Source: Gibbula magus
Taxonomy: Eukaryota; Mollusca; Gastropoda; Trochida; Trochidae
Reading direction: 5' to 3'
DNA: 64,000 nucleotides
Assembly (NCBI GenBank): GCA_936450465.1
Contig: OW388293.1
Coordinates: forward strand, 82,482,134-82,546,133
The position numbers were made by a program, and so were the translations under genes. Of the stretch, positions 8,918 to 20,681 are shown piece after piece. Within the stretch, counting starts at the first letter, position 1. Each line of letters opens with the position of its first letter. The notes beneath the pieces are model-generated. The model made no database searches. It was given only the letters and a program-made list of their open reading frames with translations, and was not told the DNA's origin.

Positions 8918-11428
8918 AGAATCCCCTCTAACGAGCAATAAGTTTTGTAGATGATTACTGTAGAGAGATATCTTTATGTCTATATAACTAACGAATCCGT
9001 TAGTGTAACTAAAATTCAAGGTCTCAGTTATAAAGACTAAACTATGCTCTTTCAGCAGATAGTTTTCGTTTTAATATGGCGTAAAATGTGATTGTTCCCG
9101 AGCTGATTTTCCAATGGCATATACATTTATATTTCGGCCCTTACAAACATGTATATCTTCATCAAAACTTGTCGAACAGACTGTTTTTCGCGGGCAAAAT
9201 CATATATTTCCAATAACGTGTTTTCAAATTCAAGGTCTGCGTTACAAAGATGATAAAGTGTCCTTTAAGGATATGTAATTTAAACTATTTTAAAACTTAT
9301 ACCCATTGTTCCTGGAACATTTGAAAATAGGGGAAAACTGAATTATTCGTTGTCATGCTTCGCTGATCCTGACTATCTGTCATACTGTCGGTAACTCGTC
9401 ACAGTGGGCGGTCTTTAATTATGTTTGTCTTGTAATGTAACCTTGAAATGATTGACTTTGTTTGAGAATGTATTTCTAGATGAAGTTGGAAGAGTAGTTT
9501 CAGCGTTAGCGTATTTGTCACAGGTTTCTTCTTCAATATGTTTCCTGATATTAATAAATAGAAACGTTTATAAGCAATGTAGCCCTTTCATCATTAGTGT
9601 GGGTTATATTGAAATACAAATTACAGAAAACTGAAATTTTGGAGTTTCAATGGCAGGAAAATAAAGACTGTGTGAGTAGGTTAGGAATATTTTGTTGACC
9701 GCGTCATTACTAAGAACCCTTCACAAACCGAAATGATGTCTAAATGCTTAAAATTCTTGATCACACATCATTTTAAGCATAAATAAAAGGCATGAATTGA
9801 ACGCTGTCAAAATGTATTGATGAAATCATCATAGAAATAGAAATCACACGTCCATGTAAGCCCATTGCAGGTACATATACTGAAGATTTACGTTGTCATA
9901 TACTCATATATACTGATACTCATTACTATATTAGATAGACACGAGGAGAGTTTTTTTCTTAGCGTAATATATCATTTAACATAAAAAAATGATATACCTC
10001 AGAACTATACTGCCTTTTGTCTATGAAATTTAATAAATATACTCAACTTCAGCCCGTGATTTTACTTCTATAAGATTTCAGTTTCATTTGTGTGTTCAGT
10101 TTGTCAAAACTTGACTAGTGTGTATTAAATACTCTAATGTTTTACAGTCATAGGGAAGGAGTATACTAACTTCATTACCCAGATTCAGTTTATGTCCACA
10201 CATATGGCCACCACGTGTCTAGCTATCAATAGAACAAAGAATATAAAGAAGAATGGAACAACCGGTTAAGTGTCCTCGTCGATGTTGTTAAACTTTTCTG
10301 ATATTAGTGAAGAATAATCGTTTATATCAAAATTAAGGGTTTCAGCTTAATTAAGTGTCCACATATAGTTAAATCTTTTAGCGTTTTGTGTTAAAAAGTA
10401 GCATTTATAAATAAATAACTGTATTCAGTGGATGACCTTGTTACATTTCATAAACATTTTTGCATTTTGTACACTAGTGTTTTTTTAGTATTACACATTG
10501 CAGAGGGGTATTACGTATACGGGTATATATACAATCAAAATACAATGCCAATGTTGCAGTAGTTTAGATACTCAAGGCGTGTTTCAAATCACATAATTTC
10601 GACTTTTATTTTCACAGTTTTAAACATATGTTGATTATATTTTGTTTTCGTAAAGAAGCAGAGCCTCTCAAATCTAGTACTGTCCAATGAGTAGGTATTA
10701 CACTAACCAATGTCAAACTTTATATCACTGACCACTTAGACTAACATTTAATCTCGGAAATAAGTTTTTACAAAACAATATTTTACAAACAATTCAAATA
10801 GTTATACAAACTGGAGTCCTAAAATGCCTTGATAAGAACTGAGGAAGCTAGACTTGATATCATTTTCTAGACTGGGCTAGTCGTCAGTTGAATATTTTCA
10901 TCTAGGATCTGGTGGAAAAACTACTGACCACAGAGAACCAGTAGCTCAGTTCGACTGATTCGCAATACCCATATGTGTTTCCTTAGCCTCAGTGACGCAA
11001 CAAGGCCCAGCCCCCTGCAGTGGCTGTGCAGTGAGTTAGAGCACAGTTCAAGCGTAACGCTGGCCAGCTCCAATTTGACTTAATGAGCCAAGGGCAGATA
11101 ATTTCAGAAACTGCCTCTAATAGCTGGTAATGTGCCATTCGCGTTTCAGAAAGAAACGTTTTGTGAGATATAGTTGACGGAGTTAAAATGCCTATTTTAA
11201 ACGAAACCTTCTGTTGTGAGCAGGAAATTCTCTTTGATTGATGGCTTATGAAGCTGGAAGTAAATCCCGTTTCTCCTTTCATCAGCTATTTGGCAGCCAA
11301 TATGATTTAAAACTCTTAAAGGATTTGATTATGACTTGCTTTTAAAAGAATTGCTGTAACTTCACAAAATGATATACTCTTTAAGTGCAGGATTCCAAAC
11401 AAAATGACGAATATAATCAATTTAATGC

Positions 11429-11479
11429 ATTCTCAATACCAATAAGTAACAAAATGGATTCTCAATACCAATAAGTAAC
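11429..11479 (+). repeat. 22-bp direct duplication
   Basis: ATTCTCAATACCAATAAGTA plus AC occurs at 11429-11450 and again at 11458-11479 with a 7-bp gap. It looks like a small local replication slip. Confidence 0.85.
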
Positions 11480-12148
11480 TAACGCTTTTTAAAGAACGTT
11501 TCCCTTTCATGAATGATATAGAACCTGGAATTATTCTTATCATGTGTAGACATAAAATGTTGACGCATTCAACATTAACGAAACAACGGTAATATATTTG
11601 TGATTTCCACAAAACAATAGCGATGTTATCCATATGTTAACGTAACATGATAAGTGTACACTTTATCTAAAAAAAAAATGTATACATTTTTATCAAGTAA
11701 ACATGGTAAGCAACCGATAAGCATGCATGGTCCACTTTTTAATATCAAGACAGTTAACAATGGGAAAGGGAAACATGCACGTCTTTTTTTTACTTTTGTA
11801 CATATGTCGACACCGTTTACATAATGGCATGATTTTATCGCTACAATAGTTTCTTCTAGTTGATATAGTCCCCTAATTCACTAACCTATGCTACCTAACC
11901 GTGAATATGCAGCTGTTAACATCTGATGTGGACTAAGTGTTCAACTGAGGGGATCTAACATAGTGCGAAAAATGGAGAGATTTTCTTTAGTGAAGGTTCT
12001 AATATGTCATCCCCCTGGAATGGTAGATAGGTATTAATGATTAGACGCGCGATAGTTACATTTACTATATAACCACATTTCGATGCCAGTTTTCAAATAA
12101 ACATAAAACAATAATAATTTTGTTAATGAAAATGGGACATTCCTACCA

Positions 12149-14285
12149 AACGTAGTTGAGTGTGCAATGAACATCACAGATTGCAATGTTGCCAGTAGAC
12201 ATGTAGGGAAAATTATCACTAAAGTAAGTAAACTCTGTGGCAAGGATCCTGATGTCCAACCATCAAGACAAACTGTTGATCGTTTTAATGATCGAAAACA
12301 AGCTCTTGCTCAAAACAGTTAGAAAGCATCTCTTCAACAAGTAACCTGTCAATAGAGTCTGACGAAACAAGTAAAGTTGGGAAGAGTTTTGAAGTCTTTA
12401 TTGTGACAGATCATGACTCCAGTTATGTACTTGGACTCCGGGCGATGGCCAATAAATCCTCTCAAACTGTTGAAAAGTCTGAAAGAAATGTTAACTGACA
12501 TAATTGAGATGTGCACAGAACAAGACACTTCTGAGGTAGGTTTCCAGATTTTAAGTAACATAAACAAATACCATGAGTGATAGAGCAAGCACCGAGAAGA
12601 AATTTCAAGAGCTACTAGAAAGCTACAGAAAGGATTTGTTGCCAAGGTAATAACAGGATGGTATAATATGACCCTCGATGAGCAAACTGACTGTTCAAGA
12701 AAGAATAATTTCTTCTGTGGATTGGATCTCTTAGTAGGTTTTGCTGATGTATGTTCTGTAAACCTTCTGAAACTTGAACAGATGCAGATTGAGGGGGAAG
12801 TAGTTTGTGTAGCTAAAGGGGATGATGATGCAGCAGAACCTGAACAGTCCTCCACAATAGAAGTGAAACATGGTGAAAGCGATGCAATCCGTCTGCTTAA
12901 GTACTGCAGCAAAGCCTTTGCAAGAGGTGTGGATGAAAATGTGGAGTGTACAAAGAGTGGAAGTCCTATTTAACAGAAAAGGGAGAAAAGGTCCTTTTTG
13001 TGCGTTATAAGCACAACAGGTTCAACATATTTTTCCTGCTGGGACAGTTTGTGTACTATCACCGTGACAGAATGTTGGACTTTCTGGAGAACATTCATGG
13101 ACCCACAAATGGACTCCTTCGAGCAATTGTTAAGGACCTTGGTGTGCCCTTGTATGTTTCAGGCTGTCGTGATTTGGGCCTGATATCCAAACTCATTACT
13201 TCCCCCTTGTGGAGACTGATATAGAGTGACATTCATCTGCTGGACATGAATGAACATTACAGAACTCCACATGAATTTCTTACTTCAATGGAACAAGTTG
13301 AAGTAGCAGTCAACTTTGTTGCTGGTAAAGCCATGCCGTTTGAGGAGATAGGTCCAAAAGATGCTGTTTTTGAGAGTCTTACTACTCCATCCGAAACTGA
13401 TAGCCACACGGTGAATATAGTCCAATGTTTGTGCAAGGCTATGCATACCCTCCTGCAAAGACAATGTGCAGATCAACTGCCGGGTGGCCGCTATTATGAA
13501 ACAAATGAGGCCCTTCGAGAGGAATCAAGTTCAACCAGAAAACACAAACTGCCGGAGTTCATGTTTGGACAACAAGATTTTCTGATGAAATATAGGCCCA
13601 ATGCTACTGCTTTATGTAATGACATAATGTACTCTCACAACAAGACAGGAGAGTGGCTGCAAAGCTTGTCCCATGATAAGAGAGAAACACTCGTAGGAGA
13701 TTCTAGAAAAGAAGGAACTCTCATCAGACAGAAATTCAAACAGAGGTTGAAAGTAATAGAGGAAAAGCGGAGAGAGATCCTAAAGAAAAAACAGGATGAT
13801 CTTGAGAAGAAGAAAAACATCATAAAAGACAAGGAGAAGATTGCCTACTTTGGACTCGGGCAGTCTGAAGAAGAAAATGAAAAGAATCTAGAAGAACTGT
13901 CTTCACCTACTCTTCAAAGAGAAGCTATACAAGTGCAGCTCCAGTTCAGAAAGAAAGTGTTTCATCAGGGTGCACAAGATCCATCAGCATTCAGTTTCTC
14001 CTCAAAAGGAAAGCGACATTCCATTACACAAACGTTTATCAAATCTGAAAAGCCTTGTCTCAGCTGCATTCAATGATCCAACAAAACAGACTGAAGTAAC
14101 AAGTGTAAAGAAACAAATTGTTTGTAGGAAAAACTATTGAACATACATTTGAGGGAGGAATCTGGAAAGGTCGGGTGACCTCCATTGTGCCTGGTTTTCC
14201 ACAATGGTACAATATTATGTATGAGGGATACGATGCTCTTTATGCCTTCAAGCTTGAGGAGGAAGATGTCAGAATTGTTCTTTGA
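12149..14285 (+). pseudogene. broken multi-frame gene of an unnamed repetitive family
   Basis: Consecutive pieces in shifting frames read as one degraded protein. They are NVVECAMNITDCNVASRHVG (12149 to a stop at 12320), DETSKVGKSFEVFIVTD and SYVLGLRAMANKSSQ (12361-12495), EMLTDIIEMC (to 12578), EKKFQELLESYRKDLLP (to 12648), NNFFCGLDLLVGFADVC (12668 on), EKGEKVLFVRYKHNRFNIFF to PLWRLI (12946-13221), a TAG at 13222 where one base change from GAG would keep the frame, then DMNEHYRTPHEF onward to 14076. Residues about 150-200 of that last part are rich in K and E (coiled coil). A final piece, VGKTIEHTFEGGIWKGRV to EEEDVRIVL, ends at TGA 14283. I recall similar multi-copy, uncharacterised proteins in fish and invertebrates. 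The DETS and CGLxxLVxxAD patterns hint at an RNase H-fold transposase ancestry, which is inference. It ends 166 bp before the tandem array. Confidence 0.6.
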
Positions 14286-14451
14286 TGGTAATGAAATGGT
14301 TTACCCGTTACCCTTGTTCAACCATTAACAGTTAATAGTTACCAATTTTCAGCATATTTAGCATGACGATACTGACCAAATAACATTAGTTGTTTTGCAT
14401 GACATATGCTGACATGAAGTTGCATTTTTGTTTGAAAATGTGTTCATTATT

Positions 14452-14840
14452 AGGTCTTCAAGACGTAAGTCATGAAGACGTATTGTTATTATCCTGATTT
14501 TTAGGTCTTCAAGACGTAAGTCATGAAGACGTATTGTTATTATCCTGTTTCTTTTTCTTTTTATTATTAGGTCTTCAAGACGTATGTCTCGAAGACCTAT
14601 TGTTATTATCCTGATTTTTATTAGGTCTTCAAGACGTATGTCTCGAAGACCTATTGTTATTATCCTGATTTTTAGGTCTTCAAGACGTAAGTCATGAAGA
14701 CGTATTGTTATTATCCGTGTTCTTCATTATTATTATTATTAGGTCTTCAAGACGAATGTCTGAAGACCTATTGTTATCGTCGAGATTATTAGGTCTTCAA
14801 GACGTATGTCTCGAAGACCTATTGTTATTATCCTGATTTT
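14452..14840 (+). repeat. seven palindromic 5' modules at the head of the array
   Basis: AGGTCTTCAAGACG begins at 14452, 14503, 14569, 14623, 14674, 14741 and 14791. Spacings are 50-54 bp, or 66-67 bp where a T/A-rich filler is added. Each module folds: in the best copies AGGTCTTCAAGAC pairs with GTCTCGAAGACCT across a 4-base GTAT loop (12 of 13 positions). Each is followed by ATTGTTATTATCCTG. Single modules or pairs also head monomers 2 (16279, 16329) and 8 (24952, 25009), always directly after a CCTAGTT 3' end. This places AGGTCTTC at the 5' terminus of the element. Confidence 0.85.
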
Positions 14841-16278
14841 TATTCTTTATTATTATTTGTACTTTTTTTGTCCAGAACTTTCTGAATTAACGGCTGGACT
14901 GATTTGCTTGAAATTTACAGAGATGATAGCATGTAACCATGTCTGGAAATAGACGAGACAGATTTTGGATTTTCGACTTCTTTCTTGAGTTATCTCCCCT
15001 TGAAGTCCAAACTTAAAACCGCAATAAATCGAAAACTAATGAATATATTTTCATAAAACTTTCACCAAAATGCGGGCAACAACATTCCGCATCGAATAGG
15101 CCTATAGCGATTTTCGGCCGTAATAATAGATTTTTTGCTATTTCGAAAAAACTGAATTTTTTGTGAACTTTCGCGATTTTTAGGGTATGAGTCTAAAAAA
15201 ACCTTCTCTTCCTTCAATTCTTTGAATAAAGTTGAATGTGATAGCTTATTTTGAAGATAAATGAATTCTTCAGAGGGTTGTAGAAGTCGATTTTTTAATT
15301 TCATCCTAGAATTTTAATAATCCTTCATTGAAGATGGTCATTTTTAAAAAGACTGAATTTTGACCTCATGCTTAAAGGGCCATAACTCTGTTAGAAATGA
15401 AGATATGTCAAAGATACTTGTTTCCATCTGATCACAGTACGTTACTTAACATTTGTATAACAGACCTATATCATGTAAAAGTCGATAGTTAGGCCACAAT
15501 TATCGCATTTGCCCAAAGATATGAAATTTCGTGATTTTGAGAACTTTTGAGGGTCATATTTTTAGAAGAATTTTCGATCGCAAACCACTGACGATACAAA
15601 CATCTTTAATAGCTCATTTTGAAGGAGAGATATCATTTGATTAAGGACAATCATTTTCAAGCATATGTCTGTCATACTTTACGTGTGACAAGTCATAGAA
15701 GATTGTCATTTTTCGAAAGTCGCTATTTTCAACAAAGTTGATAGGTTCATAACTGCTTAACTTCTTATGCTATTGAAATTTTACATACACCTCCGTATGC
15801 ACAATTTCAAGAAGAACAATTTTTATGTTGACCGCTTTCATAAAAAAAGTTGATAGTTAAGCCTCGAACATCACGAACGATGTCTAGGGGTACGAAAATG
15901 AGCATTTTTGAGTATTTTCCTGAATATTCAGATGAACATAGCATATTAATTATGTATGCAATCTTAATGATTATATCATCTTCTTACGTGGAAATCAAAG
16001 TATAACATCTCCTATGTTACACCTTATCATGCAAATGTTAACCGTTTTGTCTTAACCGTGAGAAAGATCATGTAGGGGTCCATTTATATGTGATTTTTCC
16101 ATTTTCAGAGGGGTACCTTCTTTGGAGAATTTTTGTAAAAAAAACTACTGAAGATAGAGACATGTTCGATAGCTCCTTTTAAAGCAGAGAAACTGATGAA
16201 TAACCGAGAGTCCAACATGGAGTTCTAGGTCAAGCAGAAGTCTTGAAGACCTAAGTATTGCCTGTGGCAATCCTAGTT
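14841..16278 (+). mobile_element. array monomer 1 (Helitron-like/HINE)
   Basis: The body starts near TTGTACTTTTTTTGTCCAG and ends with GTCTTGAAGACCTAA, hairpin ATTGCCTGTGGCAAT (16257-16271) and CCTAGTT. GTCTTGAAGACCT is the inverse of the 5' AGGTCTTCAAGAC, giving subterminal inverted repeats followed by a 3' hairpin. This is the architecture of Helentron-type non-autonomous elements. The monomer is almost identical to monomer 5: same length at a 5840-bp offset, and I counted about four differences. There is no Rep/helicase frame. Small frames here are shared repeats, not genes. Confidence 0.75.
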
Positions 16279-17816
16279 AGGTCTTCAAGACGAATGTCTG
16301 AAGACCTATTGTTATCGTCGAGATTATTAGGTCTTCAAGACGAATGTCTGGAAGACCTATTGTTATTATCCGGTTTTTTCTTTATTATTATTATTATTTG
16401 TACGTTTTTTGTGCGCGCAATTCTGAAGTAACGGCTGAATCGATTTGCACGAAATTTTCAGGGATAATAGCCTGTAACAAAAACTAGCCTTGTACGTCGG
16501 CCGAATTTTCATTTTCGACTTCTTTCTTGAGTTATCTCCCCTTGAAGTCAAAACTTTAAACCTCAATAGCTTGAAATCTAATCAAGATATTTTAATAAAA
16601 CTTTCACCAAAATGTGGGCAACAACATTCCCCATCGATTAGGCCTATAGCGGTTTTCGGCCGTAATAATAGTTTTTTTGCTATTTCGAAAAAACTGAAAA
16701 TTTTGTGAACTTTCGCGGTTTTGAGGGTACGCGTCTTTAAAAATCTTCTCCTAAATCACGGCAATACATACAGCTATGTGTGATAGCTCATCTTAAAGCT
16801 AATTGATTGTAGAAAAAAGTGATTATGAAAGAATTTAAAATTTCGTCCACGAATTTCAGTTATATGCCCTTGAATATGGACCTTTTTGAAAAAGGCTTTT
16901 TTTGGCTGCATGTTCAAAGGGGCATTACTCTTTTACAAATTAATTTATATCATAGTTACTTATTTCAATCTTTTTATAATAACTTGTATAACAATTCCAT
17001 AACACATCATTATCATATAAAAGTTATTAGTTTGGGCATAATTTGAGCATATTCCCAAAACAGTGAAATATTTGGATTTTGAGACTTTTTGAAGTGTTTA
17101 TCCTTTGGGGAATTATTGATAATGAACCACTGAAGATAGGAAGACTTTAAATAGATCATGGTGATGTAGAAACGCCATTTATTAAGGACAATATTTTTCA
17201 AGCTCAAATCTGTCTTAGTTTTTTTGTGACAAGTCATAGAAGTTTGTCATTTTTAAAAAATCGCAATTTTAATCAAACTTCAAAGGATCATAACTGCTTT
17301 ACTTCTTATGCTATTGAAGTTTTACATATACCTACGTATGCACAATTTCAAGAAGAACAACTTTTATGTTGATTGCTTTCATCAAAAAGTTGATAGTTAA
17401 GCCTCAAAGATCGCAGGCGATGTCTAGGGGTCCAAATTTAAGCATTTTTGACTATTTTCTTGAATATTCAGAACAGCATAACGCATTTATTATGTATGCA
17501 ATCTAACTGATGATTACATCTTCTTAAGTGGAAATTAAAGCACAACATTTTCTATGTTGCACCTTAGTATGGAAATATTAACCATTTTGTCTTAATCGTG
17601 AGAAATGTAATGTAGGGGTCCATTAATATGTGATTTTTCCGTTTTCAGAGGGGTACCTTCTTTGGAGATTTTTTGTAAAAAAACTACTTAAGATAGAGAC
17701 GTGTTTGATAGCTCATTTTAAAGCAGAAAAACAGATGTATAACCCTGAGTCCAACATGGAGTTCAAGGTCAAGCAGAAGTCTTGAAGACCTAAGTATTGC
17801 CTGGGCAATCCTAGTT
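16279..17816 (+). mobile_element. array monomer 2, with two 5' modules
   Basis: It starts with two palindromic modules joined directly to monomer 1's CCTAGTT. The body is diverged from monomer 1 and groups with monomer 3; both have AACAATTCCATAACA, a longer AT-rich middle, and TGGGCATAATTTGAGCATAT. The 3' hairpin is ATTGCCTGGGCAAT (17796-17809), a shortened loop. Noncoding. Confidence 0.75.
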
Positions 17817-19249
17817 ATTATTATTATTATTTGTACCGATTTTGTCCGTTGAGTTCTGAAATAACGGCTGGACTGATTTTTCTGAAAATTTCAGGGGTGA
17901 TAGCCTGTGATCCAACTTAGCTCATAACGGAGCCCGATTTTTCATTTTCGACTTCTTTCCTGAGTTATTTCCCCTTGAAGTTGAAACTTCAAACTTTAAT
18001 AGCTCAAGAACTAATCAAGATAATTTCACAAAACTTTCACCAAAATGTGACCAACAGCATTCTCCATCGATTTGGCCTATAGCGGTTCTCGGCCGTAATA
18101 ATAGATTTTTTGCTATTTTGAAAAAACTGAAAATTTCGTGAACTTTCGCGAGTTTCAGGGTACGCGTCTTTGAAAATCTTCTTCTAATTAACGGCAACAC
18201 ATACAACTATATGCGAGAGCTCATTTGAAAGCCAAATAAATTTCAGAGGGCCTGTAGAAGCCCGATTTTCAAATTTCCACCTAGAACTTTAATTATATGC
18301 CCTTGAATATGGTGTTTTTTTAAATGTTCATTTTTCGGATGCATGTTCAAAGGGGCATAACTCTGTAACAAATTAATTTATGTCAAAGTTACTTATTTCA
18401 ATCTCTTTATAATAACCTGTATAACAATTCCATAACATATCATTATCATATAAAAGTTATTAGTTTGGGCATAATTTGAGCATATTTCCAAAACAGTGAA
18501 ATATTTTGATTTTGAGACTTTTTGAGGTGTGTATCCTTTGGGGAATTATTGATTATGAACCATTGAAGATAGGAATACTTTAAATAGATCATGGTGATGT
18601 AGAAACGTCATTTATTAAGGACAATATTTTTAAAGCTCAAATCTGTCTTAGTTTTTTTGTGACAAGTCATAGAAGTTTGTCATTTTTAAAAAATCGCAAT
18701 TTTAATCAAACTTCAAAGGATCATAACTGCTTTACTTCTTCTGCTATTGAAGTTTTACATACACTTACGTATGCACAATTTCAAGAAGAACAACTTTTAT
18801 GTTGACCGCTTTCATCAAAAACTTGATAGTTAAGCCTCAAAGATCGCAGGCGATGTCTAGGGGTCCAAATTTAAGCATTTTTGAGTATTTTCTTGAATAT
18901 TCAGAACAGCATAACGCATTAATTATGTATGCAATCTAAATGATGATTGCATCTTCTTAAGTGGAAATTAAAGCACAACATTTTCTGTGTTACACTTTAG
19001 TATGGAAATATTAACCATTTTGTCTTAATCGTGAGAAATGTAATGTAGGGGTCCATTAATATGTGATTTTTCCGTTTTCAGAGGGGTACCTTCTTTGGAG
19101 AATTTTTGTAAAAAAACTACTGAAGATAAAGACATGTTTGATAGCTCATTTTAAAGCAGAGAAACAGACGAATAACCCTAAGTCCAACATGGAGTTCTAG
19201 GTCAAGCAGAAGTCTTGAAGACCTAAGTATTGACGCGTCAATCCTAGTT
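17817..19249 (+). mobile_element. array monomer 3
   Basis: It has no 5' module; monomer 2's CCTAGTT runs straight into an ATT-repeat and TTTGTACC. It belongs to the monomer 2 subfamily. Its 3' hairpin is ATTGACGCGTCAAT (19229-19242), in which one stem pair is A:T instead of the C:G pair of most copies. CCTAGTT closes the monomer at 19249. Confidence 0.75.
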
Positions 19250-20681
19250 ATTATTATTCTTTGTACTTTTTTTGTCCAGAGATTTCTGAAGTAACCACTG
19301 GGCTGATTTGCATGAAACTTTCAGGGCTGATAGCCTGTGACCCAACTTAGATTTTAACGAGCCACTTTTTGGATTTTCGACTTCTTTCGTGAGTTATCTC
19401 CCTTTGAAGTCAAAACTTTAAACCTTCATAACTCGAATACTAATCAATATATTTTCTTAAAACTTTCACCAAAATGTGCGCAACAACATTCTCCACAAAA
19501 AAAGTTAGCGACATTTTTTCGGCCGTATATATAGATTTTTTGCTATTTCGAAAAAACTGATTTGTTGGTGAACTTTCGCGGTTTTTAGGGTACGCGTCTA
19601 AGAAAACGTTCTCGTCCTTCAATTTTATGAGTACATATACATATGATAGCTTATTTTAAAGATAAATGAATTCTGCAGAGGGTTGTAGTTGTCGATTTTT
19701 TAATTTCATCCTAGAATTTTGATAATACATCATTGAACATGGTCAATTTTAAAAAGACCGAATTTCGTCCTCATGTTTAAAGGGGCATAACTCTGTAGGA
19801 AATGAAGATATGTCAAAGATATTTATTGTCGTCTGACCCAAATACGTTACTTAACATTTCTATAACTTATCTATATCATGTAAAAGTCTATAGTTCGGCC
19901 ACAATTATCGCATTTGTTAAAATGTATGAATTTTCGTGATTTTGAGGACTTTTGAGGGGCATATTTTTCGAAGAATTTTAGATCTTAAACCACTAAAGAT
20001 ACCAACATGTTTAATAGCTTATGTTAAAGGAGAGATATCGTTTTATTAAGGAAAACAATTTTCAAGCATTTATTTGTCATACCTTACGTGTGACAAGTCA
20101 TAGAACTTTGTCATTTTTCGAAAATCGCCATTTTCAGCAAAGTTCAAAGGATCATAACTGCTTAACTAATTAAGATAATTTCATTATAGTTACACCGTCG
20201 GATACACATATTCAAGAACAACAACTTTTATGTTGAACCCTTTCATCATAAAGTTGATAGTCAAGGTCCGAACATCGCAAACATTCTCCAGTGGTCAAAA
20301 TTTAAGCAATTTAGAGTATTTTATTGAATATTCAGAAAACGATAACGCATTAATTATGTATGCAATCTAAATGATGATTACATCTACTTAAGTGGAAATT
20401 AAAGCACAATATTTTCTATGTTGCAACTTAGTATGAAAATATTAACCATTTTGTCTTAATCGTGAGAAATGTAATGTAGGGGTCCATTAATATGTGATTT
20501 TTCCGTTTTCAGAGGGGTACCTTATTTGGAGAATTTTTGTAAAAAAACGACTGAAGATAGAGACATGTTTGATAGCTCATTTTAAAGCGGAGAAACAGAC
20601 GAAAAACCCTAGGTCCAACATGGAGTTCTAGGTCAAGCAGAAGTCTTGAAGACCTAAGTATTGCCTGTGGCAATCCTAGTT
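19250..20681 (+). mobile_element. array monomer 4
   Basis: It has no 5' module. The first half groups with monomer 7 (AAGTAACCACTGGG, AATGTGCGCAACAACATTC). The last 200 bp carry the GGGGTACCTT variant shared with monomers 1, 2, 3, 5 and 10, so the unit is a mosaic. The 3' hairpin is ATTGCCTGTGGCAAT (20660-20674). Confidence 0.75.

Larger units (their letters stand above)
7568..12148. other. long AT-rich stretch without a recognised gene
   Basis: No frame here resembles a known protein, and splice-bounded exons cannot be argued from sequence alone. Only two local items stand out and are listed separately: an NRF1-like site at 8906 and a 22-bp duplication at 11429. Runs of A or T are frequent. 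Confidence 0.6.

Noticed and set aside
10989..11282. 97-codon minus-strand frame
   Set aside because: No motif, no homolog recognised and composition similar to the flanks; likely chance.
14286..14451. Possibility that the broken gene at 12149-14285 is the autonomous partner of the array
   Set aside because: It shows no Rep (HUH) or helicase motifs and lies outside the first element end; adjacency alone is not evidence.
14452..14840. CRISPR-like look of palindromic repeats at regular spacing
   Set aside because: The spacers are not unique; each contains the same ATTGTTATTATCC text, and the context is an animal transposon array.
15062..15304. Recurring 80-89 codon minus-strand frames in array monomers (also 20902, 22313, 25264, 26670, 28125) and plus-strand frames opposite them
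   Set aside because: They recur because the DNA is repeated. Differences between monomers change amino acids about as freely as expected without selection, both strands are open over the same bases, and no motif is recognisable.
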